Shown in pieces: positions 14,410 through 21,908 of a DNA stretch of 64,000 bases. The stretch comes from Pirellulales bacterium (GTDB lineage: Bacteria; Planctomycetota; Planctomycetia; Pirellulales; Thermoguttaceae): assembly GCA_020846145.1 (NCBI GenBank), contig JADLEL010000107.1, positions 1 to 64,000 on the forward strand, given 5' to 3'. The stretch's first letter is position 1. The number at the start of each line of letters is the position of its first letter. Below the pieces are notes generated by a model. That model was not told where the DNA came from and did no database searches. It was given only the letters and a program-made list of their open reading frames with translations. Both the position numbers and the translations under genes were made by a program.

Positions 14410-17169
14410 ATGTTCGAACAGCGAAATTTGAAACTCGACTTGCTCGCCTTGGCATTGGTGGCGCTGACGGTCTTTCTTGCCGCTTCGCTTTTTAGTTACG
14501 ATCGCGCCGATCCGCCGAGCCAACTCGTCTATCCGCAAAACGTCGAAATTCACAACGTCTGCGGCCGTTCCGGCGCGATCGCGAGCCGCGTTTTGTTCGA
14601 AGCGATGGGCGCGGGCGCGTATTACTTGGTCGTCTCGCTGGTCGTGCTCGATACCGTTCTACTTACCCGCCGCAAGGTGAATCAGCCTTGGCTCCGCGCC
14701 GCGGGATGGCTGTTATCGCTCGTCGGCGTGTCGGTTTTGGCCGCGGTCGCCTGCCCGCAACTCTCGCCGGGACCGGTCATCGGGGCGGGCGGATACCTGG
14801 GCACCGCCGGCCGGGGACTTCTGCAATTGCACTTCGCCCGGCTGGGCACGTACATCATCACGCTGAGCGTACTCGTCGGCGGGCTGCTGCTCTGCACCGA
14901 TTACGTGCTCTTCCGGCTCGCGGCGTGGATTCTCCGCCGTCCGACGCAAACGCTCGGCCGCGGCGTGTTGCAGGTCGGTGCGGCCTATGCGCAGAAAGTC
15001 AACAATCGCCGGCGTTCCGATCTCGACGGCTACGTTTCCAGAAAGGGCGATGCCCAGGTGCCGGTGAAAATCTCCGGCCGCGGAAACGAGGAGAAAGCGG
15101 CCGAGCCGGCCGATTCCAAAAAGGGTAAAAATGCCGACCGGCCCGAAAACGCCGCCGCCGATCCGAAGGTCGAAAAAAAGGCGAATGCCGCTCCGCAGGA
15201 ACTTTCGGTGGTCAAGCCGGCCGCGAAAAAGCCGCCGCCGGACAATCACGAAGAGATGATCGAGGAACTCGAAGCCGCCGGCGGCGGGCCGCAAGACGAC
15301 GACTACGAGCTGCCCTCGCTCGACCTGCTGTTGCAAAGCGAGCCGTTCTGCTACGAAGAGCAGGAAAAGGAAGTCCTCGAAAGGGCAAAAATTCTGGAGA
15401 AAACCTTCCTCAGCTTCGGCTTCAACGTCCGCGTGGTGGAGATCCAGACCGGCCCGGTCATTGCGCAGTTCGAGGTGGAATTGGAATCCGGCCTGCGCTT
15501 GAGCAAGATCACCGCGCTGGCCGACGACCTGGCCATCGCCTTGCGCGTGCCCAGCGTGCGGATCGTCGCGCCGATCCCCGGCAAGAACACCGTGGGCATC
15601 GAGGTGCCCAACACCGACCGGCAGGTGGTCCGCATGCGCGAGGTCATGGAAGAGGCCAACGGCAAGGCCGCGAAAATGCGCATCCCGCTGTACCTCGGCA
15701 AGGACGTGGCGGGCAATCCGCTGGTGGTCGATCTGACCACGCTGCCGCACCTGCTCATCGCCGGGCGCACGGGCACCGGCAAGAGCGTGTGCCTTAATTC
15801 GATGATCGTGTCGATGGTCATGACCCGCCGCCCCGACGAAGTGCGGATGCTGATGATCGATCCCAAGATGGTCGAACTCAGCGGCTACAAGGCCCTGCCG
15901 CACCTCATGCACCCGGTCGTTACCGACATGCGCAAGGCCGAGGCGATTCTCGGCTGGGCCGTCGAGAAAATGGAGGAACGCTACCACTTGCTGGCCCGCG
16001 CCGGTGTGCGGCATATCAGCGTTTATAACCAGTTGGGCGAAGAAGAGCTGATGGAGCGCATCCAGCCCGAAAACGACGAGGAACGCAAGCTAATCCCCAC
16101 GCAGATGCCGTTCATCGTGATCGTCGCCGACGAACTGGCCGATTTGATGATGACCTCCGCCAAAGAAGTCGAATCGCACATCATCCGCCTGGCGCAGAAG
16201 AGCCGGGCGGTGGGCATCCACCTGGTTCTGGCCACGCAAAAGCCGACCGTCGATGTCATCACGGGCCTGATCAAATCGAACTTGCCCGCGCGAATTTCGT
16301 TCCAAGTCGCCAGCCGCACCGACAGCCGCGTGGTGCTCGACGAAATGGGCGCGGACAAGCTGCTGGGCAACGGCGATCTGCTCTTCCTCTGGCCGGGCAC
16401 GAGCACGCTCATCCGCGGGCAGGGCACGTACTTAAGCGACGACGAAATCTCGAAAGTCATCGCCGCCGTGGCTACCGACGAGCCGCAATTCGTCAAGGAA
16501 CTGGTGCAGCTCAAGGCCGCCGCGCCGGAGGGCGAGAAAAAAGACCTTAGCAGCCGCGACGAACTTTACGAAGCGGCCGTCGATGTGGTGATCCGCGAGG
16601 GGCGCGGCAGCGTGTCGCTCTTGCAGCGTTCGCTGGGCATCGGCTACGGACGCGCTGCCCGGCTGATCGACTTCATGGCCGAGGACGGCATTGTGGGCGA
16701 ATACAACGGCTCGCAGGCCCGCGAGGTGATTATCAGCCTGCAGCGCTGGGAGGAGATGTGCGACCGCGCGGAGCCGATTTCGGAGCCGTCGGCGTTTTCC
16801 GCGCCCGCCAAACCGCGCCGCACGAACAAGATCAAGATCGCCCCGCCGAGCGAAGAATCGCCCGAGGACGAAGAAGAATCGCCTCCGTATCGAAAGCTGA
16901 AATCCCACGTCATTAAGCCCGATCTGAACGACGAGCCGCCGTTCGACGTGGAGGAGGATGAAGATGAATCGGCCGAGCAAGAGCAAATAGACGCCTGGGA
17001 CAACGAGGATTCCGCGGACGATCAATACATAGAAGATGATGAATCGGAGGAAGCAGAATACGAAGAAGAAGTTGAAGAGCGCAAGGGAGAGGAACACTCG
17101 CTTGCGGAAGAGGCCCCCAACGATTCGCTCCCAAAAGACCCTCCTCGCAGGAAAGCGGAGAGTGCGTAA
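14410..17169 (+). CDS. ftsK: DNA translocase FtsK/SpoIIIE with acidic C-terminal extension
   Basis: A 919-residue membrane-anchored ATPase that pumps chromosome ends at division and activates XerCD at dif in other bacteria. ATG 14410 (MFEQRNLKLDLLALALVALT) was chosen because upstream sequence runs through a palindromic repeat. Residues 1-185 hold about four membrane segments. A charged Lys/Glu/Ala linker spans about 200-300. The motor has GRTGTGKS (Walker A, about 451-459) and VADELADLMM (Walker B, about 572). The DNA-reading winged helix (RDELYEAAVDVVIREGRGSV, then QRSLGIGYGRAARLIDFM) is at about 710-775. Unusually, about 140 further residues follow, very rich in Glu/Asp (EDEEES, EEAEYEEEVEER). 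Typical FtsK ends at or shortly after the gamma domain. A higBA pair follows. Confidence 0.95.
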   Translation: MFEQRNLKLDLLALALVALTVFLAASLFSYDRADPPSQLVYPQNVEIHNVCGRSGAIASRVLFEAMGAGAYYLVVSLVVLDTVLLTRRKVNQPWLRAAGWLLSLVGVSVLAAVACPQLSPGPVIGAGGYLGTAGRGLLQLHFARLGTYIITLSVLVGGLLLCTDYVLFRLAAWILRRPTQTLGRGVLQVGAAYAQKVNNRRRSDLDGYVSRKGDAQVPVKISGRGNEEKAAEPADSKKGKNADRPENAAADPKVEKKANAAPQELSVVKPAAKKPPPDNHEEMIEELEAAGGGPQDDDYELPSLDLLLQSEPFCYEEQEKEVLERAKILEKTFLSFGFNVRVVEIQTGPVIAQFEVELESGLRLSKITALADDLAIALRVPSVRIVAPIPGKNTVGIEVPNTDRQVVRMREVMEEANGKAAKMRIPLYLGKDVAGNPLVVDLTTLPHLLIAGRTGTGKSVCLNSMIVSMVMTRRPDEVRMLMIDPKMVELSGYKALPHLMHPVVTDMRKAEAILGWAVEKMEERYHLLARAGVRHISVYNQLGEEELMERIQPENDEERKLIPTQMPFIVIVADELADLMMTSAKEVESHIIRLAQKSRAVGIHLVLATQKPTVDVITGLIKSNLPARISFQVASRTDSRVVLDEMGADKLLGNGDLLFLWPGTSTLIRGQGTYLSDDEISKVIAAVATDEPQFVKELVQLKAAAPEGEKKDLSSRDELYEAAVDVVIREGRGSVSLLQRSLGIGYGRAARLIDFMAEDGIVGEYNGSQAREVIISLQRWEEMCDRAEPISEPSAFSAPAKPRRTNKIKIAPPSEESPEDEEESPPYRKLKSHVIKPDLNDEPPFDVEEDEDESAEQEQIDAWDNEDSADDQYIEDDESEEAEYEEEVEERKGEEHSLAEEAPNDSLPKDPPRRKAESA

Positions 17170-17172
17170 ACC

Positions 17173-17201
17173 TTGACAACTCCATCTTTCACGAACATAA
17201 T
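17173..17201 (+). promoter_or_regulatory. Predicted sigma70-type promoter of higBA
   Basis: TTGACA at 17173-17178 and CATAAT at 17196-17201 are 17 bases apart, starting three bases after the ftsK stop codon. The transcript would begin near 17208, about 28 bases before the toxin start. The position suggests that higBA has its own promoter. No clear operator palindrome was found. Confidence 0.6.
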
Positions 17202-17235
17202 ACTTTTAACGGAAATCGATTGCGAGAATGTGCGG

Positions 17236-17529
17236 ATGCATGTAATTTCCGAGAAAAAGCTGCGACAATTTTGGGAAAAATGGCCGGAGGCCGAGACCCC
17301 TCTCAGGGCGTGGCATCGAGTTGCCGAACACGCGCAATGGCAATCTTTCGCGGAAGTTAGAGACGTTTACCCGCATGCCGATCGAGTCGGTCGCTGCACA
17401 ATTTTCAACATCGGCGGCAATAAATTCCGTTTGGTGGCGGTAATTTATTTCAATCGAGGGAAATTATACATTCGCCACGTCTTGACTCACGAAGAATATG
17501 ACGGCGATAAATGGAAGGAGGACAGTTGA
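17236..17529 (+). CDS. higB: HigB-type mRNA interferase toxin
   Basis: A 97-residue toxin of the HigB branch of the RelE superfamily, which cleaves mRNA on translating ribosomes. The family pattern is clear: MHVISEKKLRQFWEKWPEAE, then PLRAWHRVAEHAQWQSF, DVYPHADRVGRCTIFNIGGN, KFRLVAVIYFNRGKLYIRHV and LTHEEYD near the C-terminus. ATG 17236 gives the family start; an in-frame start at 17173 overlaps the predicted promoter and is unlikely. The stop codon overlaps the antitoxin start (TGATG). The toxin-first order is typical of higBA. Confidence 0.9.
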   Translation: MHVISEKKLRQFWEKWPEAETPLRAWHRVAEHAQWQSFAEVRDVYPHADRVGRCTIFNIGGNKFRLVAVIYFNRGKLYIRHVLTHEEYDGDKWKEDS

Positions 17530-17939
17530 TGTCCGTCATTGCCGATGCCAAAAATGATCGCTATCTGGAATTGGTAATCCAATTTCCTCTGCGACCCATT
17601 CGCTCGGACCTAGATTTGGACGAAGCGATTCGCATGGTCGATTCGCTCGTGGGGCGAAAAAACTTGTTTCCGGAAGAAGAAGATTATCTGGATGTACTGA
17701 GCGATTTAATCGAGCGTTATGAAAGCGATGCCTATCCCATGCCGCCCCTGTCCGATGCCGAAATGCTCAATCATTTGCTCGAAGCCCGAGGAATGTCGCC
17801 AACCGAACTTGCCCAAGCGATTGGCATCTCCCCTTCGACCATCGGGGAAGTAATCGCGGGAAGGAATTCTTTCAACCGCAACCATCTCGGCAAAATCGCC
17901 CGATTCTTTCATGTTTCGCCGGACGTGTTTGCTTTTTAA
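17529..17939 (+). CDS. higA: HigA-type antitoxin with HTH domain
   Basis: A 136-residue partner of the preceding toxin. ATG 17529 sits in TGATG with the toxin stop and is preceded by GGAAGGAGGAC, a strong ribosome-binding site inside the toxin's end. The N-terminal two thirds bear RPIRSDLDLDEAIRMVDSLV and an acidic EEEDYLDVLSDLIERYE segment typical of the HigA/YddM-like group. The C-terminus carries an HTH (MSPTELAQAIGISPSTIGEV) at about 90-110, followed by NHLGKIARFFHVSP. It neutralises HigB and probably represses the operon. Confidence 0.9.
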   Translation: MSVIADAKNDRYLELVIQFPLRPIRSDLDLDEAIRMVDSLVGRKNLFPEEEDYLDVLSDLIERYESDAYPMPPLSDAEMLNHLLEARGMSPTELAQAIGISPSTIGEVIAGRNSFNRNHLGKIARFFHVSPDVFAF

Positions 17940-18013
17940 CGGCTCTCGACGCTTTGATGCCGAGTCGCTACTCATCATGGAGAAACCGTTCATCAGGTGC
18001 TAAGCATCGACCG

Positions 18014-18997
18014 TTAACGGTATGCGATCTTCCGCCATGTGTACGGCAAGCCGAACGCGGCAATCGATATCATCAAGAAAAGGCTGCCGGGTTCGGGGAC
18101 GCTTGCCACGCGGAAACCGATGACGGGGCTTTCGTCGGTCGCATTGCCGAAGCCGTCGCCGGCGGCCGACAGAAAGTCGGCGGGGCCGTCATAAAAGCCC
18201 CCATGCAAACCGCGATACGAACCGTTCGCGGCTTCGTTCCACTCCCAAACGTTCCCGCCTTGGTCGAACGTCTGGTAGGGGCTTTGCGATAAGCCGAAAT
18301 AGCCGACGGGCGTGGCGCCGTAGGGAGCGCCGGCGGTGTAGTCGCCATCGTAGTAATTGGCCGTATTGCCCGTGTCGCCGCCCGGATTGCCGTTGTTGGG
18401 CAGCGCGTCCGTCCCCGTCGGATAATCCCAGTAGTTCCCCGTCGCGCCGTCGTTTTTATGATACGCGGCCTTGTACCACTCGTTTCGCGTGGGGATGAAA
18501 TACTTGGCGCCGGCTTGCCGCGCGAAAGTGTCGGGGTTGCCGACGTTCAGATAGGCGCCCGTCTCGGTGTCGCCATTGCCTTGGCCGTTATGCAGCCAAT
18601 TGCAGAATCTTGCGGCGTCCCAGTAACTGACGTTGTTCACCGGGCGGTTGTCCCAGTTGCCGTCGCCGCCCTTGGCGGTATAGAAAAAAGGATTGTCCGC
18701 CGTGCCCAATCCGCTTCGGGAAATTCCTCCGTAGGCTCCGCCCATGACTTCGTTAAAGAGGCCGTGCGGATCGCCCACGCTCGCCTTGGCGGCGAGGAAC
18801 TCGCGCCACTGCGCGTTGGTGATTTCGTACTTGCCGATCGTGTACGAATAGTCCACCCGGCCGTAACCGGTATTGTCGTTCGGATTTCCGGGATTGCCCA
18901 CGGGCACGAAATCGATTGTTACCGCCCGCGCTGCGACGGACCAAAACGCGACCGACGCCAACACCGCCAACACGCTCATCCAGAATCGTCGTTGCAT
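18014..18997 (-). CDS. Exported SUMF1/formylglycine-enzyme-like protein with PEP-CTERM anchor
   Basis: A 327-residue protein. A signal peptide (MQRRFWMSVLAVLASVAFWS) is followed by a C-type-lectin-like SUMF1/FGE domain at about 28-295: YTIGKYEITNAQWREFL, PVNNVSYWDAARFCNWLHNG, YFIPTRNEWYKAAYH, FDQGGNVWEWNEA and a closing GFRVAS. The two active-site cysteines of true formylglycine-generating enzyme are not evident, so a binding or structural role is more likely. The tail VPEPGSLFLMISIAAFGLPY followed by TWRK is a PEP-CTERM signal: PEP box, hydrophobic helix, basic end. Exosortase would process it. A close relative is at 37456-39438. The gene is leftward, with its promoter side toward the IS630 element. 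Confidence 0.88.
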   Translation of the reverse strand: MQRRFWMSVLAVLASVAFWSVAARAVTIDFVPVGNPGNPNDNTGYGRVDYSYTIGKYEITNAQWREFLAAKASVGDPHGLFNEVMGGAYGGISRSGLGTADNPFFYTAKGGDGNWDNRPVNNVSYWDAARFCNWLHNGQGNGDTETGAYLNVGNPDTFARQAGAKYFIPTRNEWYKAAYHKNDGATGNYWDYPTGTDALPNNGNPGGDTGNTANYYDGDYTAGAPYGATPVGYFGLSQSPYQTFDQGGNVWEWNEAANGSYRGLHGGFYDGPADFLSAAGDGFGNATDESPVIGFRVASVPEPGSLFLMISIAAFGLPYTWRKIAYR

Positions 18998-19404
18998 GAT
19001 CAGGCTCTTCGTGGAGAGGTTGAAGTATCGAGTCCAATGCGGTCTGAAACTGCCTCAATGTATCCGCCACCAACAAAAAGAAATTGTAATGGCTATTCTA
19101 CCCCCCGATCCATGTAGTTGTCAAATACTTGATTTGGCGTTTCCAAAATTACGGATCAACCACTCTATGGCGGGGTACGGGATTTATCAAACGAAATGCA
19201 GACGATCTCATGTCGCTATACTAACCCGCATTGAGCATATTCACGATTTCCAATCATAGCTTGACCCAGAGGATAGATTTATACTGTGCGCGGGCGTTTA
19301 TGTGACATTGATCTGGCGGGATAAGGGCCAATATGGTAATTATTGGCGTCGTTTGCATATTAGGAAGGAGGGAGTTGGCTTCTCATCATGGGAGGGCGCC
19401 ACGG

Positions 19405-19893
19405 ATGGCCTTGCGAATTCAATTGAGCGATAACGAAAAAATGTTGGTTCGGCATAATCGGCTGAAGCACGTAAAGGTCGTGGTGCGGAGGAAGATGGAA
19501 GTGTTGTGGTTGTTGCATCACGGGCATACCCGCTCGAAGGCGGCGGTCATCACCGGCGTGGCGCGGGGCACCGTGCAGCGTTACGTGGCCGACTACCGCA
19601 AGGGCGGGCTGGAGGCGTTGTTTCGCAGCGAACGAACCGTGCCCGTCAGCGAAATGGAGGACCATCGGGAGATTTTGCCGGCGTCCTTCCGCGAAACGCC
19701 GCTGCGTAGCGTTGCCGAAGCGGCGGAACGCATCGAGCGGCTTACGGGCTTGCGTCGCGGCCCCTCCCAGGTGCGGCAGTTCCTCAAACGTAATGGGCTG
19801 CGCTGGCAACGGCTGGCCGCGATTCCCGTCCCCCCCAAAAAAGTGTGGACGAGCATGTGGCGGAACAGCAGCGATTTTACGAGGAACAGCTAA
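19405..19893 (+). CDS. IS630 transposase, upstream frame (HTH region)
   Basis: 162 residues from ATG 19405, with GGGAGGG as ribosome-binding site. It holds the DNA-binding part: LKHVKVVVRRKMEVLWLLHH, an HTH with SKAAVITGVARGTVQRYVAD, and a winged-helix-like GLRRGPSQVRQFLKRNGLRW. The frame ends shortly after VPPKKVW, where C7A6 allows a -1 shift into the catalytic frame. An ATG at 19333 is also in frame but lacks a ribosome-binding site. Confidence 0.88.
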   Translation: MALRIQLSDNEKMLVRHNRLKHVKVVVRRKMEVLWLLHHGHTRSKAAVITGVARGTVQRYVADYRKGGLEALFRSERTVPVSEMEDHREILPASFRETPLRSVAEAAERIERLTGLRRGPSQVRQFLKRNGLRWQRLAAIPVPPKKVWTSMWRNSSDFTRNS

Positions 19894-20468
19894 AACCGTG
19901 CTTGGATGCGGCCCAAAACGGCAAAGGGCATGTGTTTTTCGTGGATGCGGCGCATTTCGTCTTTGGGAAATTTTTGTGCCGGCTGTGGTCGCTCACGCGG
20001 ATTTATGTGCGTGCCGCGTCGGGACGCCAACGGTTCAACGTGTTGGGAGCTTGGAATGCGGTCACGCGCGAATTGATCGCCGTGGCCAACACCACCGTCG
20101 TCAATACGGAAACGATGTGCGAGTTGCTGCGGAAGATCGCGGCTGCGGGCTTGGCCGGTCCGATTACGTTGGTTTTGGATAACGCCCGTTATCAACGAAA
20201 TGCCGTCGTGCAAGGATTGGCGGCCGAGTTGGGAATAACGTTGCTTTATTTGCCGTCGTACTCGCCTAACTTGAACCCGATCGAGCGACTTTGGAAGCTC
20301 ATCAAGCGAAATCGACTTTACGGACGATATTACGCTCCCTTTGCGGAGTTTCGTCTTGGTATTGAAGGCTGCCTGAGCGAACTTTCCAGTACGCACAGCG
20401 CCGCCTTGAAAAAACTCATGACACTCAATTTTCAAACCTTCCAAAATGTCACACTACTGACCGCGTAA
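19845..20468 (+). CDS. IS630 transposase, downstream frame (DDE catalytic domain)
   Basis: 207 residues in the -1 frame relative to the upstream frame. It contains the DDE catalytic core of Tc1/IS630 transposases: first Asp in GHVFFVDAAHF, second in LVLDNARYQRN and the Glu in SPNLNPIERLWKLIKR. A GTG at 19845 could start it alone, but the frames overlap by 49 bases and the normal product is expected to be a fusion made by slippage at the A6 run. No disruption is visible, so the element may be active. Confidence 0.9.
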   Translation: MDEHVAEQQRFYEEQLKPCLDAAQNGKGHVFFVDAAHFVFGKFLCRLWSLTRIYVRAASGRQRFNVLGAWNAVTRELIAVANTTVVNTETMCELLRKIAAAGLAGPITLVLDNARYQRNAVVQGLAAELGITLLYLPSYSPNLNPIERLWKLIKRNRLYGRYYAPFAEFRLGIEGCLSELSSTHSAALKKLMTLNFQTFQNVTLLTA

Positions 20469-20470
20469 AG

Positions 20471-20616
20471 TATAACGCCACTTTAGCATGGTTATCGGAT
20501 AGTCCATATTTCAAAATGAGCAAAGGATCGCGAAAACGCTCGAGTAGGAGAGGGGCCGTGAGGCCGCCTCTCCTACTTGTCCGATTGCCCGATAATCATG
20601 CTAAAGTGTCCTTATA
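20471..20616. repeat. TA-flanked MITE with long terminal inverted repeats
   Basis: The left end reads TATAACGCCACTTTAGCATG and continues GTTATCGG; the right end read inward is TATAAGGACACTTTAGCATG and continues ATTATCGG. This gives about 28 bases with few mismatches. The interior has a perfect hairpin at about 20545-20578 (arms AGTAGGAGAGG and CCTCTCCTACT). TA ends suggest an IS630/Tc1-type transposase in trans. It touches the IS630 element but the termini differ in sequence, so that IS is probably not its mover. Confidence 0.85.
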
Positions 20617-20787
20617 AACCGAGTTTCGTTTCAGGATTGTTCCTTTTGCCCCTCCGGGGCAGCCAAAACGCATCGCCTTAAACAAAACTCAGGCTAGAAG
20701 ATCGCAGTGGAATCGAACCGCTGGAATGCGACGAGCATCGTCCAAGACCTAAGCCCCAAAACCGAAGACCAATCGACACTCGAAAAA

Positions 20788-21729
20788 ATGGCCGACAGCC
20801 CCGAAAAACTGATCGCCGAACTGCAAAAGAACATCGCCCGCGTCGTGCTGGGCAAGGAAGACGTCATCCGCCTGGCGGTGGTGGCCCTGCTGGCCGGCGA
20901 ACACGTGCTCTTGGAGGACGTGCCCGGCGTGGGCAAAACGCTGATGGGCAAGGCCATGGCCCGCAGCCTGTCGGGCGATTTCCACCGCATTCAGTTCACT
21001 CCCGACCTCCTCCCCTCCGACATCACCGGCAGCAGCATTTTCAACAGCCGCACGCAGGAATTTTCCTTCAACCGCGGGCCGATCTTCGCCAACATCGTGC
21101 TGGCCGACGAAATCAACCGCGCCACGCCCCGCACGCAAAGCGCATTGCTCGAAGCCATGAGCGAGCGGCAGGTCTCGGTCGATGGACATACCAATCCGCT
21201 GCCGCGGCCGTTCATGGTCATCGCCACGCAGAATCCCGCGGAGTTCGAGGGCACCTACCCGCTGCCCGAAAGCCAACTCGACCGTTTCCTGCTTCGCATT
21301 CCCGTGGGCTATCCCGCGCGCGACGTGGAAATCCAAGTCCTCGCCAGCCATCGCGAAGGCGAACCGGTCGAAACGCTCGATCCGGTGCTGGCCTGCGATC
21401 AGATCGTCGAACTCCAGGCGGAAGTTCGCCGCGTGGCGGTCGAGGAGGCCATCAACCACTACCTGCTCGATATCGTGGAAGCCACTCGGCACTGCGCCGA
21501 GCTGCACGTGGGCGCGAGTCCCCGCGGAGCGCTGTCGCTGTATCGCGCCGCCCAAGCCGCCGCGCTGGTCGCGGGCCGCCGCTACGTCGTGCCCGACGAC
21601 GTGAAACATCTCGCCGTGCCGGTGCTCGCCCATCGCGTCATCAGCAAAGGCTACCTGCACGGCGGCCAGCGCGAGGCCGTCGAATCGCTCGTCGAACGGC
21701 TGGTCGAAGAAGTCAGCGTGCCGGGCTGA
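20788..21729 (+). CDS. MoxR-family AAA+ ATPase
   Basis: A 313-residue MoxR ATPase, a chaperone-like family often working with vWA-domain proteins. Motifs: NIARVVLGKEDVIRLAVVAL, Walker A in LLEDVPGVGKTLMGKAMARS, the MoxR segment RIQFTPDLLPSDITG, Walker B ANIVLADEINRATPRTQSAL, sensor ATQNPAEFEGTYPLPESQLD and a C-terminal lid with GASPRGALSLYRAAQA. ATG 20788 (MADSPEKLIAEL) best fits the family; a GTG at 20707 would add 27 residues and has a weak AGAAGA upstream. The usual downstream DUF58 and vWA genes are absent; a MITE and a leftward gene follow. Confidence 0.93.
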   Translation: MADSPEKLIAELQKNIARVVLGKEDVIRLAVVALLAGEHVLLEDVPGVGKTLMGKAMARSLSGDFHRIQFTPDLLPSDITGSSIFNSRTQEFSFNRGPIFANIVLADEINRATPRTQSALLEAMSERQVSVDGHTNPLPRPFMVIATQNPAEFEGTYPLPESQLDRFLLRIPVGYPARDVEIQVLASHREGEPVETLDPVLACDQIVELQAEVRRVAVEEAINHYLLDIVEATRHCAELHVGASPRGALSLYRAAQAAALVAGRRYVVPDDVKHLAVPVLAHRVISKGYLHGGQREAVESLVERLVEEVSVPG

Positions 21730-21774
21730 AAAAAGATCACCGCTTGATTGAGTGATGCCGCGCAGGAACGTGCA

Positions 21775-21903
21775 TTAGGCGTTGCCCGACAATAAGTTGC
21801 CGGAATCGTAGTAGGCACACTCCGTGTGCCGTCAGCGAATTACGGCACACGGAGTGTGCCTACTACATTGGAATTCGGTAGTTTATTGTCGGACAGCGCA
21901 TTA
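21775..21903. repeat. MITE with GTAGTAGGCACACTCC inner palindrome
   Basis: The inner palindrome (arms opening GTAGTAGGCACACTCCGTGT) is perfect over 25 bases with a nine-base loop. The outer arms, GGCGTTGCCCGACAATAAGT on the left and the inverse of GCGCTGTCCGACAATAAACT on the right, extend the terminal repeat to the ends. It fills the gap between the convergent MoxR and coiled-coil genes and has no coding capacity. Confidence 0.85.
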
Positions 21904-21908
21904 CCCGC

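Larger units (their letters stand above)
19280..20474 (+). mobile_element. Intact IS630-family insertion sequence
   Basis: About 1.2 kb with imperfect terminal inverted repeats. The left end reads TATACTGTGCGCGGGCGTTT and then ATGTGACATT; the right end read inward is TATACTTTACGCGGTCAGTA and then GTGTGACATT. Both ends carry the TA expected for IS630/Tc1-mariner targets. It holds two overlapping frames joined by a -1 shift at a C7A6 run (19830-19842). Its right end coincides with the left end of a TA-flanked MITE at 20471. Confidence 0.9.

Noticed and set aside
14713-16014. Long leftward frame inside ftsK
   Set aside because: Antisense shadow with His/Gln/Arg-rich composition; ftsK has all expected motifs.
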